This document shows positions 29,028 through 37,921 of a DNA stretch of 64,000 bases, one piece after another. Source of the stretch: Massilia varians. GTDB taxonomy: Bacteria; Pseudomonadota; Gammaproteobacteria; Burkholderiales; Burkholderiaceae_D. Location: contig NZ_AP026966.1 of the NCBI RefSeq assembly GCF_027923905.1, forward strand, positions 5,271,001-5,335,000. Direction: 5' to 3'. Position numbers and translations under genes: made by a program. The notes under the pieces are model-generated. The model saw only the letters and a program-made list of their open reading frames with translations. It searched no databases and was not told the origin of the DNA. The first letter of the stretch is position 1; each line of letters starts with the position of its first letter.

Positions 29028-29698
29028 AAAACCTTGCGCTGTTCGACCTCGACCACACCCTGCTTCCGATCGATTCGGATTACGAATGGGGCGAGTTCCT
29101 GGTCCGTGTCGGCGCGGTGGACGAAACCGCCTTCCGCCGCCGTAACGACGAATTTTTCGCCCAGTACAATGCCGGCGTGCTCGACCCGGTCGAATACCTC
29201 GAGTTCGCCCTCGGCACCCTGGCGCGCTTCCCGCGCGCCGAGCTCGATGCGTTGTACGCGCGCTTCATGCGCGAGGTGATCGAACCCGCGATCCGGCCGC
29301 AGGCGCTGGCGCTGGTGCGCCAACACCAGGACGCCGGCGACCTGGTGGCCATCATCACCGCGACCAACCACCACATCACGGCGCCGATCGCGGCGCGCTT
29401 CGGCGTGGAACACCACATCGGCGCCATGCCGGAGTACGACGCCGACGGCAAGCTGACCGGCAGGCTGCTCGGCACCCCGACCTCGGGCCCCGGCAAGGTC
29501 ACCCACATGCATGCCTGGCTGGAGCGCCTGGGCGCGCGCTTCGAGGACTTCGAACGCTGCCACTTCTACAGCGACTCGCACAATGACCTGCCGCTGCTAT
29601 CGATCGTCAGCCATCCGGTCGCCACCAACCCGAGCGCGAAGCTCGCCGCCCACGCGCAATCGCAGGGTTGGCCAACTATTCATCTCTTCAATGATTAA
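29024..29698 (+). CDS. HAD-IB family phosphatase (SerB-like)
   Basis: A 224-residue HAD-superfamily hydrolase. Motif I is FDLDHTLL (Asp8, Asp10), motif II is the threonine in AIITATNHH, and motif III/IV is the late YSDSHNDLPLL. The helical cap between motifs I and II classes it as subfamily IB, where phosphoserine phosphatase and histidinol-phosphatase belong. In betaproteobacteria the gene regularly sits between hda and pcnB. The precise substrate cannot be told from sequence. It overlaps hda by 4 bp and pcnB by 8 bp. Confidence 0.9.
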   Translation: MKNLALFDLDHTLLPIDSDYEWGEFLVRVGAVDETAFRRRNDEFFAQYNAGVLDPVEYLEFALGTLARFPRAELDALYARFMREVIEPAIRPQALALVRQHQDAGDLVAIITATNHHITAPIAARFGVEHHIGAMPEYDADGKLTGRLLGTPTSGPGKVTHMHAWLERLGARFEDFERCHFYSDSHNDLPLLSIVSHPVATNPSAKLAAHAQSQGWPTIHLFND

Positions 29699-31076
29699 GA
29701 AATTCATCCGCAAGATCCTGGGCGTCAAGGACGACGGCCGCGACCCGACCCAGGCGGTTATCCTGGGTCCTGAAGAGCACAAGATCGACCCGCGCAACGT
29801 CTCGCGCAACGCGATCACGGTCACCCAGACGCTGCAGGAAGCCGGCTTCAAGGCCTTCGTCGTCGGCGGCGCCGTGCGCGACCTGCTGCTGGGCGTCAAG
29901 CCCAAGGACTTCGACATCGCCACCGACGCCACGCCCGAGCAGGTCAAGCGCCTGTTCCGGCGCGCCTTCATCATCGGCCGCCGCTTCCAGATCGTACACG
30001 TGATGTTCGGCCAGGACCTGCTGGAAGTGACCACCTTCCGCGGCAACGGCAGCGACAACGCGCCGAAGGACGAGCACGGCCGCGTCTTGCGCGACAACAA
30101 CTTCGGCCCCCAGCACGAGGATGCCGCGCGCCGCGACTTCACCATCAACGCGATGTACTACGACCCGGCCACCCAGACGGTGCTGGACTACCACGGCGGC
30201 ATCGAGGACATCCGCGCCAAGACCCTGCGCATCATCGGCGTGCCGGAAGCGCGCTACCGCGAAGACCCGGTGCGCATGCTGCGCGTGGTGCGCTTCGCCG
30301 CGAAACTCGGCTTCACCATCGAGCCGACCACGCGCGCCCCGATTCCCGTCATGGCGCCCCTGATCGACAATGTGCCGGCCGCGCGCGTGTTCGACGAGAT
30401 GCTCAAACTCCTGCTGTCGGGCCATGCGCTGGCCTGCCTGAAGGAACTGCGCTCGGCCGGCCTGCACCACGGCTTGCTGCCGCTGCTGGACGTGGTGCTG
30501 GAACAGCCGATCGGCATGAAGTTCGTGACGCTCGCCCTGGAATCGACCGACGGCCGCGTCAAGGCCGGCAAGGGCGTCTCGCCCGGCTTCCTGTTCGCCT
30601 CGCTCCTGTGGCACCAGGTGCTGGAAAAATGGAACGCCTACCGCGCCGCCGGCGAGTCGCCGATCCCGGCCCTGCACCTGGCGGCCGACGACGTGCTCGG
30701 CACCCAAACCGAGAACCTGGCCCTGCAGCGCCGCATCGCCACCGACATGCGCGACATCTGGGCCATGCAGCCGCGCTTCGAGCGCCGCACCGGCAAGGCG
30801 CCTTTCAAGCTGCTCGAGCACCCGCGCTTCCGCGCCGGCTACGACTTCCTGCTGCTGCGCTGCGAATCGGGCGAACTGCCGGGCGAGATCGGCGAATGGT
30901 GGACCGCGTTCTACGCGGCCGAAGGCGGCGAGCGCGAAGCCCTGCTGGCCTCCGCCAGCCAGCGCGGCGAAGGCCGCGGCGAGGGCCAGAAGCGCAAGCG
31001 CCCGCCGCGCCGCGGCCCGCGCCGCCGCAACGACGGCGAGGGCGCGCCGGCCGCACAGGGCGGCGGCGAGGAATGA
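29691..31076 (+). CDS. pcnB: Poly(A) polymerase I
   Basis: PcnB adds poly(A) tails to RNA 3' ends and so promotes decay by the degradosome. The 461-residue protein shows the nucleotidyltransferase signature FVVGGAVRDLLLGVKPKDFDIATD split over residues 60-85, IVHVMFGQDLLEVTTFRG, RRDFTINAMYYD, and RYREDPVRMLRVVRFAAKLGF, which separates it from CCA-adding enzymes. The C-terminal tail from about 435 is very basic (GQKRKRPPRRGPRRR), typical of RNA-binding tails of PcnB. Start ATG 29691 lies inside the HAD 3' end; its stop overlaps folK. Confidence 0.94.
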   Translation: MIKKFIRKILGVKDDGRDPTQAVILGPEEHKIDPRNVSRNAITVTQTLQEAGFKAFVVGGAVRDLLLGVKPKDFDIATDATPEQVKRLFRRAFIIGRRFQIVHVMFGQDLLEVTTFRGNGSDNAPKDEHGRVLRDNNFGPQHEDAARRDFTINAMYYDPATQTVLDYHGGIEDIRAKTLRIIGVPEARYREDPVRMLRVVRFAAKLGFTIEPTTRAPIPVMAPLIDNVPAARVFDEMLKLLLSGHALACLKELRSAGLHHGLLPLLDVVLEQPIGMKFVTLALESTDGRVKAGKGVSPGFLFASLLWHQVLEKWNAYRAAGESPIPALHLAADDVLGTQTENLALQRRIATDMRDIWAMQPRFERRTGKAPFKLLEHPRFRAGYDFLLLRCESGELPGEIGEWWTAFYAAEGGEREALLASASQRGEGRGEGQKRKRPPRRGPRRRNDGEGAPAAQGGGEE

Positions 31077-31546
31077 TCGCCTACGTCGGGATCGGCGCCA
31101 ACCTGGGCGACGCCCGGGCCAACGTGCTGGACGCGCTGCGCCGCCTGGCCCTGCTGGACGGTTCGACGATCATCGAAACGTCCGGCCTGTACCGCACCGC
31201 GCCGGTCGACTCGAGCGGTCCCGACTACATCAACGCGGTGGCCTGCATCGACACCAGCTTCGATCCCTTCGAGCTGTTGCAGGCACTGCAGGACATCGAA
31301 CAGGCGCACGGCCGCGAGCGCCCTTACCGCAATGCGCCGCGCACGCTCGACCTCGACCTGCTGCTGTACGGCGACCAGCTCATCGCCACCGACACCCTGA
31401 CGGTGCCGCACCCGCGCATGCACGAGCGCGGCTTCGTGCTGGCGCCGCTGGCCGAGATCGCCCCTGATCTCGTGATTCCCGGCGTCGGCCCCATCCGCGA
31501 CCACCTGCCGCTGGTGGCCAGCCAGGCGGTCGAGAAGATAGGCTGA
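31073..31546 (+). CDS. folK: 6-hydroxymethyl-7,8-dihydropterin pyrophosphokinase
   Basis: FolK transfers pyrophosphate from ATP to the pterin in folate synthesis. The 157-residue protein is of normal length and shows AYVGIGANLGDARANV at the start, SGLYRTAPVD, FINAV-like DYINAVACIDT, the signature RPYRNAPRTLDLDLLLYGD near residue 83-101, and VPHPRMHERGFVLAPLAEIAPD. The ATG at 31073 overlaps the pcnB stop (ATGA). In many betaproteobacteria folK and panB follow pcnB as here. Confidence 0.96.
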   Translation: MIAYVGIGANLGDARANVLDALRRLALLDGSTIIETSGLYRTAPVDSSGPDYINAVACIDTSFDPFELLQALQDIEQAHGRERPYRNAPRTLDLDLLLYGDQLIATDTLTVPHPRMHERGFVLAPLAEIAPDLVIPGVGPIRDHLPLVASQAVEKIG

Positions 31547-31548
31547 GC

Positions 31549-31896
31549 ATGGGACTGCCCATCTGGTTCCAGACAGCCGGCCTCCTGGTGCTGTCGAACA
31601 TCTTCATGACCTTCGCGTGGTACGGCCACCTAAAGAGCCTCAACAACCGCGCCTGGTACGTCGCGGCCCTGATCAGCTGGGGCATCGCCCTGTTCGAGTA
31701 TCTGCTGCAGGTGCCCGCCAACCGCATCGGCCACACCCAGTTCAGCCTGGCCCAGCTCAAGATCATGCAGGAGGCGATCACGCTCAGCGTGTTCGTGCCC
31801 TTCGCCATGCTCTACATGAACGAACCGTTCAAGCTCGATTACGTGTGGGCGGCGCTGTGCCTGGTCGGCGCGGTGTACTTCATCTTTCGGTCCTGA
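31549..31896 (+). CDS. DUF486 / DMT-family small membrane protein
   Basis: A 115-residue membrane protein with four predicted helices, belonging to the DUF486 family related to the drug/metabolite transporter superfamily. Conserved parts are SNIFMTFAWYGHLK, WGIALFEYLLQVPANRIGH and QLKIMQEAITLSVFVPFA. It starts 2 bp after the folK stop, so it is in the operon. Transport activity is possible but not established for the family. Confidence 0.85.
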   Translation: MGLPIWFQTAGLLVLSNIFMTFAWYGHLKSLNNRAWYVAALISWGIALFEYLLQVPANRIGHTQFSLAQLKIMQEAITLSVFVPFAMLYMNEPFKLDYVWAALCLVGAVYFIFRS

Positions 31897-31962
31897 GGCT
31901 GCACGTTTGCGCCCGGCGCATTACACTACGCGTTTTCGAACGACCGTTTTACAAGGATTTCC

Positions 31963-32811
31963 ATGAGCGCTTACCTAGAGGGTCAGGAACCGTCTGCCAA
32001 CGATGCCCCGAAACCCGTCCGCAAGGCCGTGACCGCGCCCGCGCTGCTGGCGATGCGCGCGGCCGGCGACAAGATCGCGATGCTCACCGCCTACGACGCC
32101 AGCTTCGCCTCGCTGATGGACCGCTGCGGCGTGGACGTGCTCCTGATCGGCGATTCGCTGGGCATGGTCTGCGCCGGCTACGATTCGACCTTGCCGGTGA
32201 CGGTGCAGGATGTGGCCTACCACACCGCCTCCGTCGCGCGCGGCAACAAGCTGGCCCTGGTGCTGGCCGACATGCCCTTCGGCAGCTACACGACCCCGGT
32301 CGAGGCCTACAACAACGCGGTCACCCTGATGCGCGCCGGCGCCCAGATGGTCAAGATCGAGGGCGGCGCCTGGCTGGCCGAGACCGTGCGCTTCCTGGTC
32401 GAGCGCGGCATCCCGGTGTGCGCCCACATCGGCCTGACCCCGCAGTTCGTGCACGCCTTCGGCGGCTTCAAGGTGCAGGGCAAGACCGATGCGGCGGCCG
32501 AGCAGCTCAAGGCCGACGGCCTGGCGCTGCAGGCGGCCGGGGCCTCGCTGGTGGTGCTGGAAGCGATTCCGGCAGCGCTGGGCAAGGAAGTCACCGAACT
32601 GCTGGCCATCCCGACCATCGGCATCGGCGCCGGCCCGGACTGCTCGGGCCAGGTGCTGGTGATGCACGACCTGCTGGGCGTCTTCCCGGGCCGCAAGGCG
32701 CGCTTCGTGCGCAACTTCATGGACGGCCAGACCAGCATCGACGCTGCCGTGAGCAGCTATGTGGCGGCGGTCAAGGACGGCAGCTTCCCGGCGTCGGAAC
32801 ACTGCTTCTGA
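31963..32811 (+). CDS. panB: 3-methyl-2-oxobutanoate hydroxymethyltransferase
   Basis: PanB makes ketopantoate from 2-ketoisovalerate and methylene-tetrahydrofolate, the first committed pantothenate step. 282 residues. Hallmarks are [32 protein letters not shown], the metal site with [21 protein letters not shown], the catalytic Glu in VLEAIPA, and [22 protein letters not shown] charged N-terminal extension of about 25 residues precedes the barrel. No panC is seen next to it, unlike in many genomes. Confidence 0.96.
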   Translation: MSAYLEGQEPSANDAPKPVRKAVTAPALLAMRAAGDKIAMLTAYDASFASLMDRCGVDVLLIGDSLGMVCAGYDSTLPVTVQDVAYHTASVARGNKLALVLADMPFGSYTTPVEAYNNAVTLMRAGAQMVKIEGGAWLAETVRFLVERGIPVCAHIGLTPQFVHAFGGFKVQGKTDAAAEQLKADGLALQAAGASLVVLEAIPAALGKEVTELLAIPTIGIGAGPDCSGQVLVMHDLLGVFPGRKARFVRNFMDGQTSIDAAVSSYVAAVKDGSFPASEHCF

Positions 32812-32820
32812 GAGGCACGC

Positions 32821-33336
32821 ATGGACGGACCGGCGAGAACGCCCACCACCCGTCTGTTCCTGGCCCTGTGGCCCGAGCCGGACGTGCGCCATCTCCTGAG
32901 CGAATGGCGCGACGCCTGGACCTGGCCGGCGGGCGCCGCCCCGGTCCAGGCCGACAAGCTACACCTCACCCTGCACTTCCTCGGCAGCCTGCCGAGCGAT
33001 CGACTGCCCCAACTGCTGGACGGCTTTGCCGTCCCGTTCGAACCCTTCCGCGTCGATCTCACCCGCGCCGCGCTATGGCATAACGGGATCGCCGTGCTCG
33101 AACCGACCCTGACGCCGCCGGCCCTCGCGGCCCTGCACGCGCGCCTGTCGGATGCGCTGGGCGCGCTCGGCCTGCAGCCGGAAACGCGCCGCTACCGCCC
33201 GCACGTGACCATGGCGCGCCGCGCCGCCGGCGCGACCGTGCCCGCGGACGGTGCGCCGATCGTGTGGGATGTGCGCGGCTATGCGCTGGTGGCGTCGGAG
33301 AATGGCGTCTATACGGTGCTGCGCGCGTACGCCTGA
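32821..33336 (+). CDS. thpR: RNA 2',3'-cyclic phosphodiesterase, 2H superfamily
   Basis: A 171-residue 2H phosphoesterase (older name LigT). The two catalytic H-x-T motifs are HLTLHFLG near residue 43 and HVTMARRA near residue 127, and the start TRLFLALWPEPDVR is typical. Family members hydrolyse 2',3'-cyclic phosphate at RNA ends. It begins 9 bp after panB and is the last gene of the operon; the next genes are on the other strand. Confidence 0.9.
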   Translation: MDGPARTPTTRLFLALWPEPDVRHLLSEWRDAWTWPAGAAPVQADKLHLTLHFLGSLPSDRLPQLLDGFAVPFEPFRVDLTRAALWHNGIAVLEPTLTPPALAALHARLSDALGALGLQPETRRYRPHVTMARRAAGATVPADGAPIVWDVRGYALVASENGVYTVLRAYA

Positions 33337-33339
33337 GGC

Positions 33340-33870
33340 TCAGGCAGGCACATAGCGCAGCCTGAGCACGTCCTCGTCGATGCGCTCGTGCGCCAGCAGG
33401 CGCAGCGGCGGCCGGGGACCGGCGAAATACGGCGTGCCGCCGCCGAGCACGACCGGGTGGAGGTAAATCCGGTATTCGTCGATCAGGCCGAGCGCGCCGA
33501 GGCTGGCGGCCAAAGCGGGACCGGCCACTTCGATCTCGCCCTCGTGCGCGGCCTTCAGCCGGCGCACCGCCTCGCCGGGATCGCCGCCCAGCAGCGTGGC
33601 ATTCGGTCCCACCGAGCGCAGGGTGCGCGACACCACCCACTTCGGCTGGCGGCGCCAGGCCAGCGCGAAGGCCTGCTCGTCCGGCCCCCATTCCGGACGA
33701 TCCTCGTCCCAGTAACGCATGATCTCGTAGAGCTTGCGGCCGTAGATGCTGCCCGTTTGCGCCTGCGCTTCGTCGATGAAGTGGCGAAACAGCCTGGGGC
33801 TGGGCCCGAAGGCCTCGTGGTCGACGTAGCCGTCGAGGGACTGGTTCATTCCGAATACAAGCCTGGCCAT
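33340..33870 (-). CDS. RibD C-terminal/dihydrofolate-reductase-like protein
   Basis: A 176-residue protein of the RibD_C (DHFR-like) family, probably an NADPH-dependent reductase of unknown substrate. It starts MARLVFGMNQSLDGYVDHEAFGP, the usual opening, and has SIYGRKLYEIMRYW, WVVSRTLRSVGPNATLLGGD, EVAGPALAASL and the C-terminal YLHPVVLGGGTPYF. Such proteins are common in Gram-negative bacteria and are not true dihydrofolate reductases. It lies at the end of a minus-strand run after the small gene at 33901. Confidence 0.88.
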   Translation of the reverse strand: MARLVFGMNQSLDGYVDHEAFGPSPRLFRHFIDEAQAQTGSIYGRKLYEIMRYWDEDRPEWGPDEQAFALAWRRQPKWVVSRTLRSVGPNATLLGGDPGEAVRRLKAAHEGEIEVAGPALAASLGALGLIDEYRIYLHPVVLGGGTPYFAGPRPPLRLLAHERIDEDVLRLRYVPA

Positions 33871-33900
33871 GCCTGATTCCTTTCCCTTGAATGAAGAAAG

Positions 33901-34167
33901 CTAGGCCGACAAGCCTTTTTGCAGCAGCTCGGCAACCAGTTCGTTCAGCTCGATGCCGCGTTCCTTGCTCAGCGCCTGCAGCTGCTTTACCAGCTCGCCG
34001 TTGAGCTTGACGGCGAAAGGCACCAGTCCCAGCGCGCGCTCGCGTTCGCGCTGCTCGCGCCGGTCGGGCACGGCATTCCTGGCGGCGCCGCCGAAGCCCG
34101 CGTTCTGCGCGCCCATCTGGTTCTTGAGTTTTTCGGCTTCCCGCTTTGCCAGGTCCGTGCGTTTCAT
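33901..34167 (-). CDS. Small conserved protein with ribbon-helix-helix-like C-terminus
   Basis: An 88-residue basic protein I cannot assign. The N-terminal half is charged and helical (RTDLAKREAEKLKNQ, DRREQRERERAL). The C-terminal half, LVPFAVKLNGELVKQLQALSKERGIELNELVAELLQKGL, shows a strand followed by two helices as in Arc/CopG-type ribbon-helix-helix proteins. The ribosome-binding site AGGAG overlaps the stop codon of the upstream MFS gene (9 bp gap), so it is translated from the same message. DNA binding is an inference. Confidence 0.7.
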   Translation of the reverse strand: MKRTDLAKREAEKLKNQMGAQNAGFGGAARNAVPDRREQRERERALGLVPFAVKLNGELVKQLQALSKERGIELNELVAELLQKGLSA

Positions 34168-34176
34168 CGTGTGCTC

Positions 34177-35334
34177 CTAGTTGGTAGGACCGGATTGTAC
34201 CCTGATGATGCGCGCGCTCATGGCAATGACCAGCCCGGACAGCGACAGCAAGCCCAGCGCCACCATGATGCTCGCATGCGAGGCGATATAGCCCAGCACC
34301 GGCGGCGCCAGCAGCAGCCCGCCGTAGCCCAGCGTCGCCACCGCCGCCACGCCGGCGCCGGCGCTCATGCCCGGGATGCGCGACGCGGCGCCGAACAGCA
34401 GCGGCACCACGTTGGCCGCGCCGATGCCGATCAGGGCGAAGCCGGCGGCGGTCAAGAGGAAGTGGGTGCTCAGCACCGCTGTGGCCAGGCCGGCGAACAT
34501 CGCCAGCCCGCCCAGCACCATCACGCGCAGCGCGCCGAAGCGCAGGATCATGCGGTCGCCGGCGAAGCGGCAGGCCGCCATCGCGATCGAGAACGCGGAA
34601 AATCCCAGCGCCGCCTGCGCCGGCGCGGCCCCGGTGCGCTCCTGCATCAAGAGCGCGCTCCAGTCGACCAGCGCGCCTTCCACCGCGAAGCACAGCAAGG
34701 CCAGCAGGCCCAGGCCGAGCGCCGCGCCGCGCGGCAGCTGGAAGTGGCTGCCCGCATCCATGGTCGGCGCGAAGGCCATCACGCGCGGCGCCGCCAACGC
34801 CAATACGGCCGCGGTCACGATGGCCATCGCCAGCGCGCCCCTGCCGTCGCCCCAGCCCTGGCCGATGAGCAGGCCGCCCAGGCCCGCGCCGATCAGGCCG
34901 CCGAGGCTGTAGAAGCCGTGGATCGACGACAGGGTCGGGATGCCGCGCGCGGCCTCGACCTCGCTGGCGTTGGCGTTCATCGCCACGTCCAGCGCGCCGT
35001 TGCTGATGCCGAAGGCGAAGGCAGCCAGGAACAGCAGGCGCGGGTCGCTCACGCCCATGAGCACGGCCAGCAGCGCGGCGAAGGCGAAGCCCGCTAGCAG
35101 CGTCATGCGGCGCGTGCCCCAGCGCGCGGTGAAACCGCCCATCAGCGGCATGGCCAGCAGGGCCCCGGCCGCGATGGTCAACAGGACCATGGACAGCGTG
35201 GCCAGGTCGATGCCGGCGCGCGCCTGCACGATCGGCACGTGCGCGGCCCACAGGCCGATGCCGGCGCCGTTGAGCAGGAAGACGGTCGAGATCGACCAGC
35301 GCGCCGCGGACAGCGCGGAAGAATCGTGGTTCAT
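34177..35334 (-). CDS. MFS transporter
   Basis: A 385-residue major facilitator with 12 predicted helices. It begins MNHDSSALSAARWSISTVFLLNGAGIGLWAAHVP and carries the loop 2-3 motif MGGFTARWGTRR and the FAFGISNGALDVAMNANA stretch typical of the small sugar or drug permease subgroup (YbjJ-like). The ATG at 35334 overlaps the stop of the DeoR gene (ATGA), so regulator and transporter are coupled. A sugar-phosphate-linked substrate is suggested by the DeoR neighbour only. Confidence 0.87.
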   Translation of the reverse strand: MNHDSSALSAARWSISTVFLLNGAGIGLWAAHVPIVQARAGIDLATLSMVLLTIAAGALLAMPLMGGFTARWGTRRMTLLAGFAFAALLAVLMGVSDPRLLFLAAFAFGISNGALDVAMNANASEVEAARGIPTLSSIHGFYSLGGLIGAGLGGLLIGQGWGDGRGALAMAIVTAAVLALAAPRVMAFAPTMDAGSHFQLPRGAALGLGLLALLCFAVEGALVDWSALLMQERTGAAPAQAALGFSAFSIAMAACRFAGDRMILRFGALRVMVLGGLAMFAGLATAVLSTHFLLTAAGFALIGIGAANVVPLLFGAASRIPGMSAGAGVAAVATLGYGGLLLAPPVLGYIASHASIMVALGLLSLSGLVIAMSARIIRVQSGPTN

Positions 35335-36107
35335 GTGCGGGCTTTCGGGGCAAGCTGGAGGTCGAGTGCCGGATGCGCCTGGCGCAGGCGGGCAATGGTG
35401 TCGGACGGCGCGTCGTCTTCGAGCACCAGGTGGTCGAGCTCGGCCAGCCGGGCAAAGGCGAAGGGCGCGCTGTCGCCCAGGCGTTCGTTCAGGAGCGCCG
35501 CCGCCCTGCGCGCGCTGCCCGTCACCATGGCGGCCTTGATGCCGGCTTCCTCGGCGTCGGAAGCGGCCAGGCCGCGTTCCGGGTCGAGCGCGCACACGCC
35601 GACGATGCACAGGTCGGCGCGCAGCTGCTGCAGCTCGGCCAGGGTGCGGGCGCCGAGCACCGCGCCGCTGGCCGCGTGGTAGGTCCCGCCCAGCAGCACG
35701 ATGCGGGTGCGGCGGAAGTCGCCCAGCGCCAGCGCCAGCTGCGGGCTGTTGGTGACGATGGCCGCAGCCTGGCCGTCTTCCAGCAGGCGCGCCAGCGCCA
35801 GGTTGGTGGAGCCGGCGTCGATCAGCACCGTGTCGCCGGGGCGGATGAGCGTGCGCAGCACGTGCGCCAACGCGCTCTTCCTGGCGGGGTCGCGTTCGAC
35901 GCGCTCGCCGAAGCTGGCCTCGCGCGTGCGCCGCACCGCGCCGCCGTGCACGCGGCGCAGCAGGCCGGCGGCGTCGAGCTCGCGCAGATCGCGCCGGATG
36001 GTGTCTTCCGAGGTGTCCATGCGCTGGGCCAGCTCGGCCGCCAGCACCCGCCCTTCACGCTCGACGGCCTCGATGATCGATTGCCGCCGTTCTTCTGCAA
36101 GCTGCAT
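35331..36107 (-). CDS. DeoR/GlpR-family transcriptional repressor
   Basis: A 258-residue regulator with the family opening AEERRQSIIEAVEREGRVLAAELAQRMDTSEDTIRRDLRELDAAGLLRRVHGGAV, here split: the helix-turn-helix is at 20-55 and the signature RRDLRELDAAGLLRRVHGGA at 38-57. The C-terminal DeoR sensor domain follows with IDAGSTNLALARLL and VTNSPQLALAL. Such repressors bind phosphorylated sugars. It is the first gene of a minus-strand operon with the MFS transporter and is divergent from the LytS-like kinase. Confidence 0.92.
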   Translation of the reverse strand: MQLAEERRQSIIEAVEREGRVLAAELAQRMDTSEDTIRRDLRELDAAGLLRRVHGGAVRRTREASFGERVERDPARKSALAHVLRTLIRPGDTVLIDAGSTNLALARLLEDGQAAAIVTNSPQLALALGDFRRTRIVLLGGTYHAASGAVLGARTLAELQQLRADLCIVGVCALDPERGLAASDAEEAGIKAAMVTGSARRAAALLNERLGDSAPFAFARLAELDHLVLEDDAPSDTIARLRQAHPALDLQLAPKART

Positions 36108-36338
36108 GTTCTCTCCCGTTCAATCCCAGGAATCCTACGCGAACACGCACAAACGCGCACATAAACGCAATAATACGGTCGAAGCCGGCGAAATCTTGCC
36201 GTCGTGCATACAGCAGTTGCCGCTTCGGCCATAGGCGGCTTACCATGGCGCGCACCCATTTCCTCATTTCGGAACATGAATCCTGCAGTTCGTGACATGG
36301 CGGACCTGTTCCGCCCCGCCGGAAGCGATACTCGGAGC

Positions 36339-37420
36339 ATGAACACGACCGCTCCCGCGCTGATCCGTCCCAGCCTCATGTGGCGGCTCTACATCGCCGC
36401 CTGGACGACCTATGGGGTCTTCCTGTCCTTCGCCGACCAGCTGGACTGGGTGATGGAGGGCCGCTTCGATGCCGGCCGCTGGCTGCTGACCTTCGTCAGC
36501 CTGCTCCCCTCCGCCATCCTGCTGGCGCTGGCCTGGCCCCTGACCGGCTTCTTCGAACGCCGCCGCTACCGCCTCTCCAGCATCATCGGCATCCACATCC
36601 CGGCCGCCTTGGTGTTCTCGGTGGTGTCGCAGTCGCCGTTCTGGATGCTGTTCCACGCCCCCAAGCCGGCCAGCGCTGGTACGTCTGGCCGCTGCTGTAC
36701 CACGTGATGACCTACCTGCTGGGCGCCGGCATCTTCCACCTGATCCGCGCCAGCGAGGCCGCGCACCGCCAGGCGCTGGCGATCAAGGACGCGCAGGGGC
36801 TCCTGATCACCTCGGAACTGAGCGCGCTGCGCAACAAGCTCAATCCGCACTTCCTGTTCAACACCCTGCACTCGATCATCGCGCTGACGCAGCGTCATCC
36901 GGCCGCCGCCGAGACCGCGCCTTTCCAGTTTTCCGACATGCTGCGCTACGTCCTCGACACCGAGCGCAGCGGCAGCGACCGCGTGACCCTCGATGCGGAA
37001 CTGGATTTCGTGCGCGACTACCTAGAACTGGAACAACTGCGCCTGGGCGAGCGCCTGCACGTCGATTGGGATCTCGACCCGGACGCCGGCGACCATCCGC
37101 TGCCGGCCCTGTCGCTGCAGCCGCTGGTGGAGAACAGCATCAAGCACGCCTTCAACCCCCACAGCCGTCCGGGCATCCTGCAGATCCGCACGCGGCGCGA
37201 CCCGGCAAGCGGTGCGCTGACCATGACGGTGCGCGATACCGGTCCCGGCGTCGATCCGGCCGCGCTCGCCGCGTCCTCCGGACTCGGCCTGCGCACCATC
37301 GAGCGGCGCCTGCAGCTGGACTATGGCAGCCGCGCCGCGATGCGAGTCAACAGCGCGCCGGGCGAGGGCTTCAGCGTGTCGGTCACCATCCCCGCGGTCC
37401 GTGCAGAGAGCTACGCATAA
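36339..37420 (+). pseudogene. LytS-type sensor histidine kinase with a -1 frameshift
   Basis: Two overlapping frames together make one kinase of about 360 residues. The first (from ATG 36339, alternatives 36276 and 36204) encodes four membrane helices and runs to FWMLFHAP; the second resumes QAGQRWYVWPLLYHV and continues to 37420 with LRNKLNPHFLFNTLHSI (the His_kinase signature), SLQPLVENSIKHAF and GLGLRTIERRL. The break is at a C5 run, 36658-36662; one more C would restore the frame exactly. So the lesion is a one-base loss, either a real mutation or a sequencing error. The partner regulator follows directly. Confidence 0.85.
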
Positions 37421-37421
37421 C

Positions 37422-37904
37422 ATGAACATGAGCCTGAAAACCGCCTTCTTTGCCGAAGACGAACCGCTGGCGCGCGACCTGCTGCGCGACGCCATCTACG
37501 CCAATCCCGGACTGCGCCTGGTGTGCGAGGCGGCCAACGGCGCCGAAGCGCTGGAGCGGATCACGCGGCTGCGGCCCGAAGTCGTGTTCATGGACATCCA
37601 GATGCCCGAGATGACCGGGCTGGACGTGCTGCGCCGCCTCGACTACCTGCCGCAAATCGTGTTCACCACCGCCTACGACCAGTACGCGGTGACGGCCTTC
37701 GAACTGCACGCGGTGGACTACCTGCTCAAGCCCTTCACCCAGGCGCGCTTCGTTCGCATCCACCGCTCGGCCCTGGTCAACCTCGATTTCGTGGACTCGA
37801 TGCGGGCCGACGAGCAGTCGCAGCTGCAGATCCAGATGCGTGACGGGACGGTGCTGGGGGCCAACCGCGACGCCTCGAAGGTCTTGCGCGACATGGCGAT
37901 CTGA
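37422..37904 (+). CDS. LytTR response regulator with an internal deletion
   Basis: Only 160 residues; family members have about 240-260. The receiver domain is complete (acidic pocket EDE at 12-14, Asp58 in VFMDIQMP, Lys103 in LLKPFTQARF). At residue 110 it jumps directly into the end of the LytTR domain, VRIHRSALVNLDFVDSMRA, followed by MRDGTVLGANR. The linker and the first half of the DNA-binding domain, perhaps 80-100 residues, are missing while the frame is kept. DNA binding is doubtful. It starts 1 bp after the kinase stop. Confidence 0.85.
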   Translation: MNMSLKTAFFAEDEPLARDLLRDAIYANPGLRLVCEAANGAEALERITRLRPEVVFMDIQMPEMTGLDVLRRLDYLPQIVFTTAYDQYAVTAFELHAVDYLLKPFTQARFVRIHRSALVNLDFVDSMRADEQSQLQIQMRDGTVLGANRDASKVLRDMAI

Positions 37905-37921
37905 ACGGCGCGGATGCGCCC

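Noticed and set aside
36640..36680. Programmed -1 frameshift in the LytS-like kinase
   Set aside because: The C5 run alone is not a heptanucleotide slippery site of X XXY YYZ type and no stimulatory hairpin stands out; a plain one-base loss explains it better.
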